DNA from: Claveliimonas acetigenes
Lineage (GTDB): Bacteria; Bacillota; Clostridia; Lachnospirales; Lachnospiraceae
Assembly (NCBI RefSeq): GCF_025567385.1
Contig: NZ_JAOQJU010000043.1
Span: 1-21,594, forward strand
DNA: 21,594 bases
Direction: 5' to 3'
Shown: one piece after another, positions 11,855 to 21,510 of the stretch
How the letters are laid out: every line of letters starts with the position of its first letter
Numbering within the stretch: position 1 is the first letter of the stretch
The notes under the pieces: model-generated
Database searches by the model: none
The model's input: the letters and a program-made list of their open reading frames with translations, nothing else
What the model was told of the DNA's origin: nothing
Position numbers and translations under genes: made by a program

Positions 11855-12098
11855 CGTTCTCCAAGTTATTCAGATAATAATTCAGATCCAGAGAATAGTA
11901 GTATTTGTCTTCGATCTGCTGTAATTTTCCAACTGTAGAATTGATGATCTCAATCATTTCATCATTCTCAGGATCACTTTCTTCCTGTTCCATAACTTCC
12001 AAAGCTTCTTTCAGTGTTTGGATTGTTTCTTCCTTTGTGTGCTGCTGGAAGATAGCAGTAATAGTCAGTTCGTTTTCTTCCAGGTTTACATTTCTCAT
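11838..12098 (-). CDS. Transposon-transfer assisting family protein (TTRAP)
   Basis: An 86-residue acidic protein with the small-helical TTRAP layout: the N-terminal NLEENELTITAIFQQHTKEETIQTL stretch, a central acidic loop (EQEESDPENDE), and a C-terminal TVGKLQQIEDKYYYSLDL. The family is named from its genetic context in mobile elements and has no known activity. The start ATGA overlaps the ArdC-like gene's stop, and a GGGGG-type site is seen about ten bases upstream, so the two are translationally coupled. Confidence 0.72.
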   Translation of the reverse strand: MRNVNLEENELTITAIFQQHTKEETIQTLKEALEVMEQEESDPENDEMIEIINSTVGKLQQIEDKYYYSLDLNYYLNNLENDAYEA

Positions 12099-14116
12099 AG
12101 GCTCATTTCCCCCCTTTTCTTTTTCGGTATTGGTTTCATCTGTATATTCAGCTCCTTCTCGTTTTTTTCTTTGCTTATATTTTTTTCGTTATCCACTTTC
12201 TTATTGGATTCCAGAGGATTTTCCACATTTGGATGTCTTTCTTCCAAGTACTTTTCCACACGACTGATTGCATTTTGCACATAAGAATTTTCTCTAAATC
12301 CAGGAATCGAATTCAAAAATTCTTTCTGTATTTTTCCTTCGATCATCAGACTCTGCATTCCTTCATAATCACTTCCGTCTTTCAGATCAAAGCCAACACA
12401 TTTCAGTCCATGCATACGTTCTGATGGGATTTTCTCATAAGCTTCCAAGGCTTCCGGTAATGTCAGGTCATAATGTACTTCACCCATCACAGGAAATTCA
12501 GCACATTCAGCCGCATAAAAGCTGATACATGTAAGATCATTTTCATAATCCACATTTTCTATTTCCGGGACAATATCGAGTATTTTTTCTCTTTGTACTG
12601 CAAAGTCTGGAAGTTCTGCAAATCCAAATCGATCCACGTAATATGCCTGCATATCCCCACCACGGTTTGTAATGATAACATCACTAACCGACATAGAATG
12701 TGCTTTATAATCTGCCGGTGGATTATCGTTGAATACGGCATACAAATCATCCAGCTTTTCATTTTCATGTAATCTGCCAGAATAGACACATTTATAATTT
12801 GCTGCATCGATTGTAATTCCATCTTCTTTGACCATTGCCATATTCATAAATAAATGTTGTTTTCCAGGTGTGTCTTCATCCACGTGGTAAATCGCATAGC
12901 GGTCACCATTACCTCTGAACATTTCTTCCTCTAGGGTATAATCAAACTTAAATGGATACAAAGCCCGATCAACTCTTTCCGAAATATCCGTTCCTTCTGC
13001 AATCGTATCTTCCAGCCAGTCTTTGATATCTCCCCATGATTCAAACTGCAAGTATCCGGCAATTTCATGTGTCCCATCCGGCGCCAGTACAATATGTCCC
13101 GGTTCGCTTTCCCGATAATCATAGCGGTATCCGGCTGCTTCCAGTGCATCTACCAGAATGCCGTATTTATCATGTAATTCTGTTTTCTGTTTTTCTTCAA
13201 GAATGATTTCCAGCTCTTCTGTAAGCTGATCGATCATTTCACCGGCTGTCTTGCGGATCACATCCATAGATGCTTTCATTTCTTTCATTTCCCGGCTGCT
13301 GCTCCAACCTGCAATGTAAGGGAAACTATAATCCGATGTATCCAAACCAAAGGAAGAACACACACAGTAAGCAACGGATTCAGCCTCAACCTCTTTTGTC
13401 AATCGGTCTTTTTCTACACCAAGGCTTTCCATGATCTCCCTGTCATGCAATTTTGCATGGACTGTTTCATGAATAGCAGTCTTTAAGGTCTGGCTTTCAC
13501 TGAGTCCTTTTTTGATCACAATTTCCTTATCTGCATTATGATAATATCCATTAGCATTGTCATCGATCTCATCGAATCGTATCGGTACTGGGGATATTTT
13601 CTGAATAGCCTGCATGAAAGAATCAAAATCCTGTACAGCTGCAGTCAGTAATTCTGGTGCCAGTGTCTGGATCGGTTCTCCGGATGTCTGAGCAATATCA
13701 AATACCGTAACTGCTTTAAAATGCGGAACTGTAACTTCCACCTGTTCAGTCTTAGGTTTTCCATCGCTTCCCATGATCGGTCGCTGATTTTCATCCAGAA
13801 CCTCTTTTTCCTTCATTTTCTTATATGGTGCCGGGGCAATGATTGTAATTCCTTTTTCACCTTTCATGACCTGTCTACCCATGGACTGCCAGTTTTTGTA
13901 GCTGGTAACAAGTGTGGCATCCGGTCGCTGCATAGCGATCAGCATTGTATTATTAAAAGAATAATTGTGAAACTTTGCCATGGTTTTAAGAAATTCCTGA
14001 TAGCGGTTACTTGTAAATAGTTCTTCCACACCGGATTCCAGTGACTGCATAATGCTGTCCATATCTTTTCCCGGAACCGGCAGTGGAATAGTAGTAGTTT
14101 TGTTTTGTTCTGTCAT
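12095..14116 (-). CDS. ArdC-like antirestriction/zinc-protease protein with YodL domain
   Basis: A 673-residue multidomain protein. Residues 20-145 are an ArdC-type N-terminal ssDNA-binding domain (FNNTMLIAMQRP...YKNWQSMGRQVMKGEKGI). A zinc metallopeptidase domain follows with HETVH (His216, Glu217, His220) and a downstream EVEAESVAY glutamate that would complete the site. The C-terminal half has a YodL-like segment (YAIYHVDED..., SVSDVIITN..., YYVDRFGF) and an EKIPSERMHGLKCVGFDL segment seen in similar element proteins. ArdC proteins protect incoming plasmid DNA from restriction; the same role is inferred here. AAAGGAG lies five bases before ATG 14116; a TTG at 14131 is too far upstream. Confidence 0.85.
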   Translation of the reverse strand: MTEQNKTTTIPLPVPGKDMDSIMQSLESGVEELFTSNRYQEFLKTMAKFHNYSFNNTMLIAMQRPDATLVTSYKNWQSMGRQVMKGEKGITIIAPAPYKKMKEKEVLDENQRPIMGSDGKPKTEQVEVTVPHFKAVTVFDIAQTSGEPIQTLAPELLTAAVQDFDSFMQAIQKISPVPIRFDEIDDNANGYYHNADKEIVIKKGLSESQTLKTAIHETVHAKLHDREIMESLGVEKDRLTKEVEAESVAYCVCSSFGLDTSDYSFPYIAGWSSSREMKEMKASMDVIRKTAGEMIDQLTEELEIILEEKQKTELHDKYGILVDALEAAGYRYDYRESEPGHIVLAPDGTHEIAGYLQFESWGDIKDWLEDTIAEGTDISERVDRALYPFKFDYTLEEEMFRGNGDRYAIYHVDEDTPGKQHLFMNMAMVKEDGITIDAANYKCVYSGRLHENEKLDDLYAVFNDNPPADYKAHSMSVSDVIITNRGGDMQAYYVDRFGFAELPDFAVQREKILDIVPEIENVDYENDLTCISFYAAECAEFPVMGEVHYDLTLPEALEAYEKIPSERMHGLKCVGFDLKDGSDYEGMQSLMIEGKIQKEFLNSIPGFRENSYVQNAISRVEKYLEERHPNVENPLESNKKVDNEKNISKEKNEKELNIQMKPIPKKKRGEMSL

Positions 14117-14198
14117 AATACTCCTTTCCAAAAACGCCCCACGACATTGTGTTTATGCCGCAGGGCTTTTTATTAGTTGACGAGATGATTATTTTTTA

Positions 14199-15248
14199 TT
14201 AAAGTTCCATATCGTGCTTCTTTGTTTTCGGTTTCTGATCCGGCTGTTCTTTTCCTGCTTTCTCTGTTTTTGCAGCCTGCGCTTCTTTTTCTTTCTGACG
14301 TTCTGTAAATCTGTCGGCTTTTTCAAAGACGTGATCCTTTGTGTCAAAGTGATATACATCATTGGTAAGGCGTTCTGCTGGTGCTACCTGAGTCGCATTG
14401 ACTTCTTTTACCATATCTCTTAACATTTCAGCATCCACTTGCCCGTCATCCGGTAAAATCAGCATTTCATGAATGGATGATGGCAAAATAAAGAAATCAT
14501 TTCCCAGAAGTTCCCCCATGTTATCCATGAATTCCGGATAAAAGATCACACCGGCACCATCAACTCTTTCTGTATTTGTAACAACAAAGAATGTCGGCAT
14601 CTCACTTGATTCCTGCAATGTTTCTAGCAGCATTTCACGTTCATCCGGTGTCAGCATGAGAATATTTTTCTGATACATTTCATCTATCAATGCACCTATA
14701 CTTGATACCTCCGGGACCATAACTCGTGGTGAACTTTTCATAGCATCTTCATGAAGCTGTTCTGCTGAGATTCCATACTGTTCAAGCAGATCATTCTTGA
14801 TAAACATGGAACTTAATCCATTCTCATCCTTGTCTACTGCCACATGATAGGTAATTGCGAGGTCTTCTTTCAGCTGGTGTGGAGCATTTTCGAGGACTTC
14901 CTTATTTGCTTCGGCTGATGATACACGGATAAACAGCTTGTCCTTCACATCTTCATAATTAAAAATAGCTTTCAGATCAACCTGTATCGGTGCCTCAATA
15001 ACTATATCTGCAATCTTTCTGCATACAGTTTCCATTGTTACGCCAGGCTGTGCTTTATATGCTTCATACAACTGATTAAGATTGATCGTCGGGGTAAGCA
15101 TCTCACCTTCTTTTCTCACCATCAATCCCGTATAGGCACGGTTCAGTTGCTGACACTCCATCGTTGATACTTCTACATTCTCATACTCCTCTGGTAAAAA
15201 GAGTTTGATATTATCCTTTACTTCACTTACAAATTCGTTAAAATTCAT
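14199..15248 (-). CDS. DUF5688 family protein
   Basis: A 349-residue soluble protein of a family common in gut Clostridia mobile elements. The N-terminus (MNFNEFVSEVKDNIKLFLPE, then a QLNRAYTGLMVRKEGEMLTPTINLNQLYEAY stretch) is diagnostic for DUF5688. The tail after residue 315 is rich in Lys, Glu and Gln and probably disordered. The family has no established function. GGAGG sits ten bases before ATG 15248. It lies between topoisomerase III and the ArdC-like gene, with a small hairpin in the 80-base gap to the latter (GCCCCACGACATTGTG-rich, near 14138-14168). Confidence 0.8.
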   Translation of the reverse strand: MNFNEFVSEVKDNIKLFLPEEYENVEVSTMECQQLNRAYTGLMVRKEGEMLTPTINLNQLYEAYKAQPGVTMETVCRKIADIVIEAPIQVDLKAIFNYEDVKDKLFIRVSSAEANKEVLENAPHQLKEDLAITYHVAVDKDENGLSSMFIKNDLLEQYGISAEQLHEDAMKSSPRVMVPEVSSIGALIDEMYQKNILMLTPDEREMLLETLQESSEMPTFFVVTNTERVDGAGVIFYPEFMDNMGELLGNDFFILPSSIHEMLILPDDGQVDAEMLRDMVKEVNATQVAPAERLTNDVYHFDTKDHVFEKADRFTERQKEKEAQAAKTEKAGKEQPDQKPKTKKHDMEL

Positions 15249-15276
15249 TCTTCGTTTCCTCCTCTAATCTGTTTTT

Positions 15277-17388
15277 TTATTTCTTTTTGCTTTTGTTTTT
15301 TGATTTCTTTTTGGGAAAGGATAAAGAAAAATTCACCTTTCCGGTTTCATCTGTATCCATATGGAGATCTGCCTCAAAGTACATATTTTTCTTTCTGGAA
15401 TACAGGTCTTTCACATGCACACTTCCGTTTTTCAGAAGTTCTGCAGCCATCTTTTTATCCATGGTTTTTTCCATGCTCTGCAGATAGCGGTTATCTTTCC
15501 AGAGCGCAAAGTGACAATCATGGTTGCTGCAATAGAAGTTGGGTTTGCTTTCATATACCAGGCTTCCACATACCGGACATGTTCCAATGCTTTCTCTGGT
15601 CTGAAATCTTCTTGTTTCTTCTTCGGAAATCGCATCGCATCCATTCAGCATCATGGTCAGCATGTTTTTGATCCCGGTCATAAACTGTTCCGGTGCAATC
15701 TCTCCATGCTCCATCAAGAGCAGCTGGTTTTCCCATTCTGCAGTCATACTTGCAGATTTCAGGAAGTCCGGCAGGATCTCCACAAGGACTTTTCCATCCT
15801 CTGTTGGAAGAATCTGTTTTCCTTTTCGGGTGGCATACTGGGAATAGATCAGTTTTTCGATGATACCGGCTCTTGTTGCCGGAGTTCCTAATCCTTTCTT
15901 TTCTGTATCTTCATCGAATTCCTTATTTCCAGCAGTTTCCATTGCCGCAAGGAGCGTATCTTCACTGTATGGTTTTGGCGGTGATGTGAAATGTTCTGTC
16001 TTTTCTGCAGCTACAGCATAGAAAGTCTGTCCCTGGGTTACTTTCGGGATCTTCTCTTTCATTTCCTGATCCGGATCTACGATTGCCATGCGGTCCTTAT
16101 TCTTGAAGCAGTTTTCAAAGAGTTTCCATCCATCCTGCAACACAGTTTTTCCTTTTGCTTTGAAGATTTCTCCCTGGCATTCCACTTCAATCTCTGTTTC
16201 CTGGTAAACGTGCTCCTTACTCATTGCCATGACCGTGTGAACTGCAATCAGGAAAAGAATCTTTTCTTCCCAAGATTTCAATTCATCCAGATGGCAGGAT
16301 GAAAGCTCCATCGTTGGGATGATTGCATGGTGATCTGTCACTTTGCTGTTATTCATGACTTTCTTCACATCCGGCTGTTCCGGCTGATCAAAAGGACCTG
16401 TCAGTTGATATTTCTCATAAATCTGACGAACCACATTTCTTGCGGTCTGCTCCATATCTTCGGTCAGATACTGGCTGTCCGTTCTTGGATAAGTGATCAG
16501 TTTCTTTTCATACAGGTTCTGAGCGGTATCCAGTGTCTGTTTGGCTGTCATTCCGTAGATACGGTTTGCTTCTCTCTGCAGTGTGGTCAGATCATAAAGC
16601 TTTGGTGCTTTTACTTTCTTTTCCGTTTCTTTTACTGCTGTGACAATAGCTTCACTTCCTTGGCATCTGCTTCTTAACTGTTCCGCCTCATCCGGATCAA
16701 AGATTTTTGGCTTTACAGCCGGAATTCCATCACAATCGAGTTCCACATTGAAATACTTTTCTTTCTGGAAATTGCTGATCTGTCCGGCACGTTCCACCAA
16801 CATGGCAAGTGTCGGTGTCTGAACCCTTCCAACGGTCAGCTTTTTGAAGTACTTTGTGGTGTAAGCTCTGGTTGCATTCATTCCTACCAGCCAGTCAGCC
16901 TGAGAACGGCATACAGCAGCTTCGGCCAGATGTCGGTATTCCTCTGCGGATCTCAGATGCTGCATTCCATCAAGGATTGCTGAATCTTCCAGAGAACTGA
17001 TCCATAATCGTTTCACCGGCTTTTTACTTCCGGATAAGTCATAGACATGTTTGAAGATTAATTCTCCTTCACGTCCGGCATCACAGGCATTTACGACGTA
17101 TTCAATTTCCGGACTGTTGAGCAGTCTTTTTAAGATATAGAACTGATCTTTCTTATCTTCTGAGACTGTAACTTTCCAGTCTTTCGGGATGATCGGGAGA
17201 TCTTCATATCTCCACTGGTTAAATTTCTCATCGTAAGCATCCGGTGAAACATATTCGGCCAGATGTCCGAAGCACCAGCTGACCATACAGTCGGTTCCTT
17301 GTAAATATCCGTCTTCTCGTTCCTGTGCTCCAATCACTTCTGCGATTGCTCTTGATACACTTGGTTTTTCTGCAATTACTAAATACAA
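15277..17388 (-). CDS. topB: DNA topoisomerase III (type IA), conjugative-element type
   Basis: A 703-residue type IA topoisomerase, which passes single strands and is thought to help process DNA during conjugation. The Toprim domain opens with YLVIAEKPSVSRAIA (Glu7) and contains ACDAGREGELIF (Asp103 to Glu109 acidic triad). GRVQTPTL is at 187-194, and the catalytic tyrosine is Tyr300 in LITYPRTDSQYL. The C-terminus has a CPVCGSLVYE...CSNHDC zinc ribbon at about residues 600-625 and a basic lysine-rich tail. The start is TTG 17388, nine bases after GGAGG. The length is normal for plasmid and ICE TopB. It is the fifth gene of the visible conjugation operon. Confidence 0.95.
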   Translation of the reverse strand: MYLVIAEKPSVSRAIAEVIGAQEREDGYLQGTDCMVSWCFGHLAEYVSPDAYDEKFNQWRYEDLPIIPKDWKVTVSEDKKDQFYILKRLLNSPEIEYVVNACDAGREGELIFKHVYDLSGSKKPVKRLWISSLEDSAILDGMQHLRSAEEYRHLAEAAVCRSQADWLVGMNATRAYTTKYFKKLTVGRVQTPTLAMLVERAGQISNFQKEKYFNVELDCDGIPAVKPKIFDPDEAEQLRSRCQGSEAIVTAVKETEKKVKAPKLYDLTTLQREANRIYGMTAKQTLDTAQNLYEKKLITYPRTDSQYLTEDMEQTARNVVRQIYEKYQLTGPFDQPEQPDVKKVMNNSKVTDHHAIIPTMELSSCHLDELKSWEEKILFLIAVHTVMAMSKEHVYQETEIEVECQGEIFKAKGKTVLQDGWKLFENCFKNKDRMAIVDPDQEMKEKIPKVTQGQTFYAVAAEKTEHFTSPPKPYSEDTLLAAMETAGNKEFDEDTEKKGLGTPATRAGIIEKLIYSQYATRKGKQILPTEDGKVLVEILPDFLKSASMTAEWENQLLLMEHGEIAPEQFMTGIKNMLTMMLNGCDAISEEETRRFQTRESIGTCPVCGSLVYESKPNFYCSNHDCHFALWKDNRYLQSMEKTMDKKMAAELLKNGSVHVKDLYSRKKNMYFEADLHMDTDETGKVNFSLSFPKKKSKNKSKKK

Positions 17389-17460
17389 GATGTATTACCT
17401 CCTTCATATAACGAAACGGAGAGAGCATGTTTTACAGCCCCCTCCGCTAAAAAAGTTTAT

Positions 17461-18177
17461 TTATTTTTCATTTTCTTCAAAATCTTCGTCTTCAGACTCT
17501 TCCTCATCCGGAACTTCTTCCAGTCCACCTGTTTCCAAACCTTCCGGCTGATCATCCTCATCTTCCTCTTTTTTAGGTTTATAGATCTTGAAGTAGTAGT
17601 AAGCTGCCACGCCGCCGAGAGCCAAAATCAGGATTGTTGCCATTGCACCCATATTGGTTTTTGCAGATGATGTTTTCTCAGGATCAACAGTAGCTTCCTT
17701 GTCTACATCCTCATTATTTGTCTCATCCAGCACAACCTTCGATGTATCCGGCTGTGGTGTTACAACAGCAGCTGTACTGTCTTTATCCAGAAACTCGGAC
17801 AGATCATTCTCATCAATCTGAGATAACATATAGACATTCTGGGATGTGGCACTGCGGTCGATCACGATATAGAAAGTGTTGTTATTCTTCGTTGTAACCG
17901 TAAGAAATTCCTTTGTGGAATCATCGGTAATGTCATCCTTGACTTCACCATTGCCAGGTGTCGTAAATGCAGTTCCCTGGTCTGTTCCATCTTCTGGCAG
18001 CACCTCGTTTGTGTTTGTCGCCTCGTCCTTTTTCTCTTCTTTGTCTGTTGACTGTTCCGTCTGAGTTGTCTCTACTTTGGATGCCTCTGCTGATTCATCC
18101 ACATAGGCAAATGCTGTGGTTGATGCTGTAAAAAGCATCATGACTCCCAACAGCAGTCCTGCCATTTTCTTATTCAT
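17461..18177 (-). CDS. DUF4366 (CD1107-type) membrane protein
   Basis: A 238-residue surface protein. Residues 1-24 form a signal peptide (MAGLLLGVMMLFTASTTAFA core), a Thr/Glu/Asp-rich stalk follows, then a conserved FLTVTTKNNNTFYIVIDRSA segment typical of DUF4366. A transmembrane helix at about residues 176-197 precedes a very acidic cytoplasmic tail. These proteins accompany DUF4315 and CD1108-type hydrolases in CTn elements and may belong to the cell-envelope part of the transfer machine. ATG 18177 overlaps the DUF4315 stop codon. In-frame ATG 18195 and 18249 are possible but would bury the signal peptide. Confidence 0.82.
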   Translation of the reverse strand: MNKKMAGLLLGVMMLFTASTTAFAYVDESAEASKVETTQTEQSTDKEEKKDEATNTNEVLPEDGTDQGTAFTTPGNGEVKDDITDDSTKEFLTVTTKNNNTFYIVIDRSATSQNVYMLSQIDENDLSEFLDKDSTAAVVTPQPDTSKVVLDETNNEDVDKEATVDPEKTSSAKTNMGAMATILILALGGVAAYYYFKIYKPKKEEDEDDQPEGLETGGLEEVPDEEESEDEDFEENEK

Positions 18178-18478
18178 TTTCTTCCATTTCACCATTCTGA
18201 TATTCCTCCTTATTTTCTTCTGTGAATACAAAGGAGCCTGAACCTTCATCGTCAGACTCCCTGCTTACCTGAAATTTAACTTTTCCACTCTGGATACCAT
18301 CCAAAAGATCATATAACTGATCATTATCCATCTTCATACCACGGATGCACCTGATCATCTCATTGTCCTCTTCCTGCTTTAATGCAGCCTGGACACCCCT
18401 AAGATATTGCTGCAGATCCGCGATCTTTTTCTCTGTCTTGGCAATCTCATCCAGATATTTTTTAATCTTTTTATTCAA
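18170..18478 (-). CDS. DUF4315 family protein
   Basis: A 102-residue protein. The first 45 residues are a coiled coil (NKKIKKYLDEIAKTEKKIADLQQYLRGVQ, read in parts) of the type seen in DUF4315. The C-terminal half is acidic (EEYQNGEMEENE end). The family is known only from its place in conjugative elements between the CD1108-type hydrolase and DUF4366. The start is TTG 18478 after GGGAGGTG. The 3' end overlaps the DUF4366 start, so translation is coupled. Confidence 0.78.
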   Translation of the reverse strand: MNKKIKKYLDEIAKTEKKIADLQQYLRGVQAALKQEEDNEMIRCIRGMKMDNDQLYDLLDGIQSGKVKFQVSRESDDEGSGSFVFTEENKEEYQNGEMEENE

Positions 18479-18504
18479 ACTTTCACCTCCCTTCGTTCAC
18501 CCCT

Positions 18505-20748
18505 TTATGGCAGTCTTCCAAAGCACATGAAATGTTGCTGCCAGTAGGATGTGCTGATATTTGAGTAATGGATCGGATCCCCGCAATGGATCATCATATT
18601 GTTACCGACATAGATACCCACATGGCTTGCACCGGATGTGTTATACGTTCCCTGGAAGAAAATCAGATCTCCTGGTTTTGCTTCTCCCGGTGATACATAA
18701 GTACATACGCCTCTTAATCCTTCTGCGGTCAATCGTCCATAGTTCCATCCATTACCACAATGGTTAAGGACATAGGATACGAAACCTGAGCAGTCAAATC
18801 CAGATGGAGAGTAGCCACCCCATACATAAGGTACTCCCAGATATTTTTCTGCTTCTCGGATCATCCGGGCAAATTCTTCATCCTGCAGTGCTTCCGGTGG
18901 AATCTCATAACTCATTCCATTACCGCCTGATCCACTGGTCACATTGTTTACATCCCACAGATAATTTCTGTTTCCATAGGTCGTATTTAATGCATTGTAA
19001 ATAATCAGCTGCTCTGCATTCAGATTGGCTCTTGCCACAGCATCAAAGCTTCCATTTGTCAGTGTCACATATAGAATCTTCTTAGTGCTTGTACTGGTAA
19101 CCGTTACTTCCTGACTGCCATTGTCATCTGCGATATAGGCTTCCCAGGTCTGGTGTCCATGAGCAGAGGCTGCAGCATGGTTATCATAGTAAACGTCAAA
19201 CTGCACACCATATCTTGCAAAGGCTCCGGTATCCTCAACTGTGTATTCCACACCATTCATTACTACCTTAGTGCCAATCGGCACAAACGGATTGGAAGCA
19301 TCTACGGCAATGGTATGGTTTGCAGTTGGATATGCACCACTGGCAGTTGGTCCGCCTGACCATACACCACAGCAGATTCGACAGTTACAATATCCACTGG
19401 TCACTACCTGTCCCAATGATTCTCCGACTCGAACATTTCTGGTTTCTGTCACCGTTTCTGTTCGACCTTCCGTATTCAGATGATATTGTGCTTCAAAAAG
19501 AGCTTGCAGTTCATTTTCAACATCTGAGTACGTCCAGTCCCCATATTTTGCAGTAAGATACGAGATAAGATGGTATGGATTATGACCAATCTCAGCAATG
19601 TTGTACTGATACTCGTCATAATTCGGATGTCTTCGTTCCATCTCATTAATCTGCTGGTTCAAGGCACTTTCCAAAGCAGCATATCTGTTTTCGGCAGCAT
19701 AGATATCCTCGTCTGAACTTGGATACGTTGTAATACCGATCACAGATCCAGCTCCCTCGATAGAAGCACTGCAGCTCCCCAGAGATACTGAAATGACTAG
19801 AAAAAGAAGCGCAAAAATACCGATGCCTGCGAACATGGCACGATTACGCTTTATGATCTCTTTCAAGGCGATCTTTGCTTTTACCGTCATGTTCTCAACA
19901 CCGGCAATGGTTGTTGCTCCACCCAGACTGTCAGCGGATTTTCCGGCTCTGGCTGCTCGGTAAGCATCCTTATATCGTTTTTTCTGGAAGAAGCGGTTAT
20001 AGAAATGTCTCTTTTGTTCGGCTTTCTTTACCGTTTCTGCATTCTTGACTCCTTCCATACTTTCTGCAGAACCAAATTTCAGTTTCTTTTCTACGGTAGC
20101 CTCACGATAACCTCTGCGATGGGTTTTCACATCCGTTCGTTTGCTTCGGATCTGAGCATGACGCAGACCACGTAACGCATCTTCTGTTTCACGCTCTACA
20201 AGTCTGGCACTTTCCACACCTGCATTTTCATCTGTTTCTTCCTCTTCGGGAGAGACTGCTTTTATGCCAGATATAACAGCTTGTGTAGCAATGTATTTCC
20301 CGGCTGTCCCTCCCGGTTTCATGCCAGCACCTTTCACCATCTGATTTCCTTCATCATCAAAAGATAATCTTCCGGCTTTTGCTTGTTCTTTGGTCATCTG
20401 TTTTTGCAACTGTTTCTTCCGAATGGATTTCTTTTGGCTGTTCAGATTATTATCATCATCCGGGATTTTTTCATAACGATGCAGTTTCTTTCGATATCCG
20501 GATACTTTTTCTTCCGGTGTAACTTCAACTGTATCCTCAACAGCTTCCTGCCTGGCAGAAGATTTACGGATTTTCTCCATCTGCAGTCGTTTTCCTTTTC
20601 CTGATTTTGAATCTTCATTCTCAGCCTTTTTCCGTTCCCGTTCAGGAACAAATTCTTCCTTATTTTCCGGTCGTCCTCGACTCCTGTGACTGATATCTTT
20701 TACACTACCATCACGAAGATTTTCTTCTGTCAAACCATCCCTGGTCAT
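18505..20748 (-). CDS. CD1108-type cell-wall hydrolase (NlpC/P60 and 3D domains)
   Basis: A 747-residue membrane-anchored protein that probably opens peptidoglycan for the conjugation channel. Residues 1-300 are basic and cytoplasmic, a transmembrane helix spans about 304-324, and an external region follows. A 3D-type domain lies near 448-540 (PIGTKVVMNG, VEDTGAF, FDVYY). A C-terminal NlpC/P60 peptidase (about 630-747) has Cys653 in FDCSGF, His709 in SHVGIYVG and a third polar residue near His721. The first ATG is at 20748 and lacks a ribosome binding site. A perfect AGGAGGTGAT lies instead before an in-frame ATA at 20793, which would add the residues AGKEFKGKDKKVAK. It follows the conserved protein at 20800-21258. 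Confidence 0.9.
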   Translation of the reverse strand: MTRDGLTEENLRDGSVKDISHRSRGRPENKEEFVPERERKKAENEDSKSGKGKRLQMEKIRKSSARQEAVEDTVEVTPEEKVSGYRKKLHRYEKIPDDDNNLNSQKKSIRKKQLQKQMTKEQAKAGRLSFDDEGNQMVKGAGMKPGGTAGKYIATQAVISGIKAVSPEEEETDENAGVESARLVERETEDALRGLRHAQIRSKRTDVKTHRRGYREATVEKKLKFGSAESMEGVKNAETVKKAEQKRHFYNRFFQKKRYKDAYRAARAGKSADSLGGATTIAGVENMTVKAKIALKEIIKRNRAMFAGIGIFALLFLVISVSLGSCSASIEGAGSVIGITTYPSSDEDIYAAENRYAALESALNQQINEMERRHPNYDEYQYNIAEIGHNPYHLISYLTAKYGDWTYSDVENELQALFEAQYHLNTEGRTETVTETRNVRVGESLGQVVTSGYCNCRICCGVWSGGPTASGAYPTANHTIAVDASNPFVPIGTKVVMNGVEYTVEDTGAFARYGVQFDVYYDNHAAASAHGHQTWEAYIADDNGSQEVTVTSTSTKKILYVTLTNGSFDAVARANLNAEQLIIYNALNTTYGNRNYLWDVNNVTSGSGGNGMSYEIPPEALQDEEFARMIREAEKYLGVPYVWGGYSPSGFDCSGFVSYVLNHCGNGWNYGRLTAEGLRGVCTYVSPGEAKPGDLIFFQGTYNTSGASHVGIYVGNNMMIHCGDPIHYSNISTSYWQQHFMCFGRLP

Positions 20749-20799
20749 CTTTGCGACCTTTTTATCTTTGCCTTTAAATTCTTTTCCAGCTATAGGTCA

Positions 20800-21258
20800 T
20801 CACCTCCTGGCACAACTTTTCTTTCTGTACTCATTCAGTTCCTGGCGTCCTATAATCGGGATACCAGGATAACCATCTGCCTGTGTCCTGATTGCTGGAG
20901 AGCTCGCCTGGATATGAAATACCCAGTTCAATTCACTCGGATCTCTCGGCCAGAAACCATTAATCAGCATAGCCTCCTTGAACTGATTGTTGTGCAGATG
21001 GATCTGGGTACGTTTATACAAAACTTCTTTCAGATCATCACTGGTAAGATGCGGATAGATTTTCTGTGCCGGATAAAAATTCCAGAATACCCAGTCAAGG
21101 ATAATGTTCTGTGTTTCCAGCGGAAGTTCATACAGATGATGATCATCATTGACTGTATGAACACGGTATCCAGGCTGTGCATTTTCCAGATTTTTCATCT
21201 GAATGTAAGGATTATCCTGGTTCCACTGCCTGATTCGAATCTTATCGATTTCCTTCAT
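20800..21258 (-). CDS. Conserved conjugation protein downstream of VirB4
   Basis: A 152-residue soluble protein that I place only by context, between VirB4 and the CD1108-type hydrolase of CTn-type elements. The sequence is rich in aromatic residues (IILDWVFWNFYPAQKIYPHL, then LINGFWPRDPSELNWVFHIQ) and ends in a basic RKKSCARR. No catalytic motif or membrane segment is recognised. ATG 21258 follows GGAGG with a nine-base gap and overlaps the VirB4 3' end (stop 21242). An in-frame ATG at 21294 is less likely. Confidence 0.7.
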   Translation of the reverse strand: MKEIDKIRIRQWNQDNPYIQMKNLENAQPGYRVHTVNDDHHLYELPLETQNIILDWVFWNFYPAQKIYPHLTSDDLKEVLYKRTQIHLHNNQFKEAMLINGFWPRDPSELNWVFHIQASSPAIRTQADGYPGIPIIGRQELNEYRKKSCARR

Positions 21259-21510
21259 GCTTTTCCGCCTCCATTTCTTTCTCTCGTTTTTCAACTTCTT
21301 CCGGTTTTGTAGTCATCAAACTGTACAGCTTCAAGTTCTTATCGAACTTGTCCTTAAATGGAATAATTGTTGTTCCATAGAAAAGAAGTCCTTCTCCTTC
21401 CCCGGAATTCGTCACATAAGACAACTGATATGGGGAAATATTCAGCTGTTTTGCAAGGATCTGTCTGTCACCTGCAGCCTGGTTCAGCATCAGGATAAAA
21501 TCACTGTTCT
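21242..21510 (-). CDS. VirB4/TraE-family conjugation ATPase, 3' exon
   Basis: The last ~89 residues of a conjugation ATPase that powers the type IV transfer machine. The conserved end is clear: NSDFILMLNQAAGDRQILA, then NISPYQLSYVTNSGEGEGLL, FYGTTIIPFKDKF and SLMTTKPEEV. The ATP-binding motifs are upstream and outside the window. The reading frame stops matching VirB4 at about 21510, where group II intron sequence begins; the ATG at 21490 is internal. The intron lies in the same orientation as the gene, so splicing could rejoin the exons. Confidence 0.85.
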
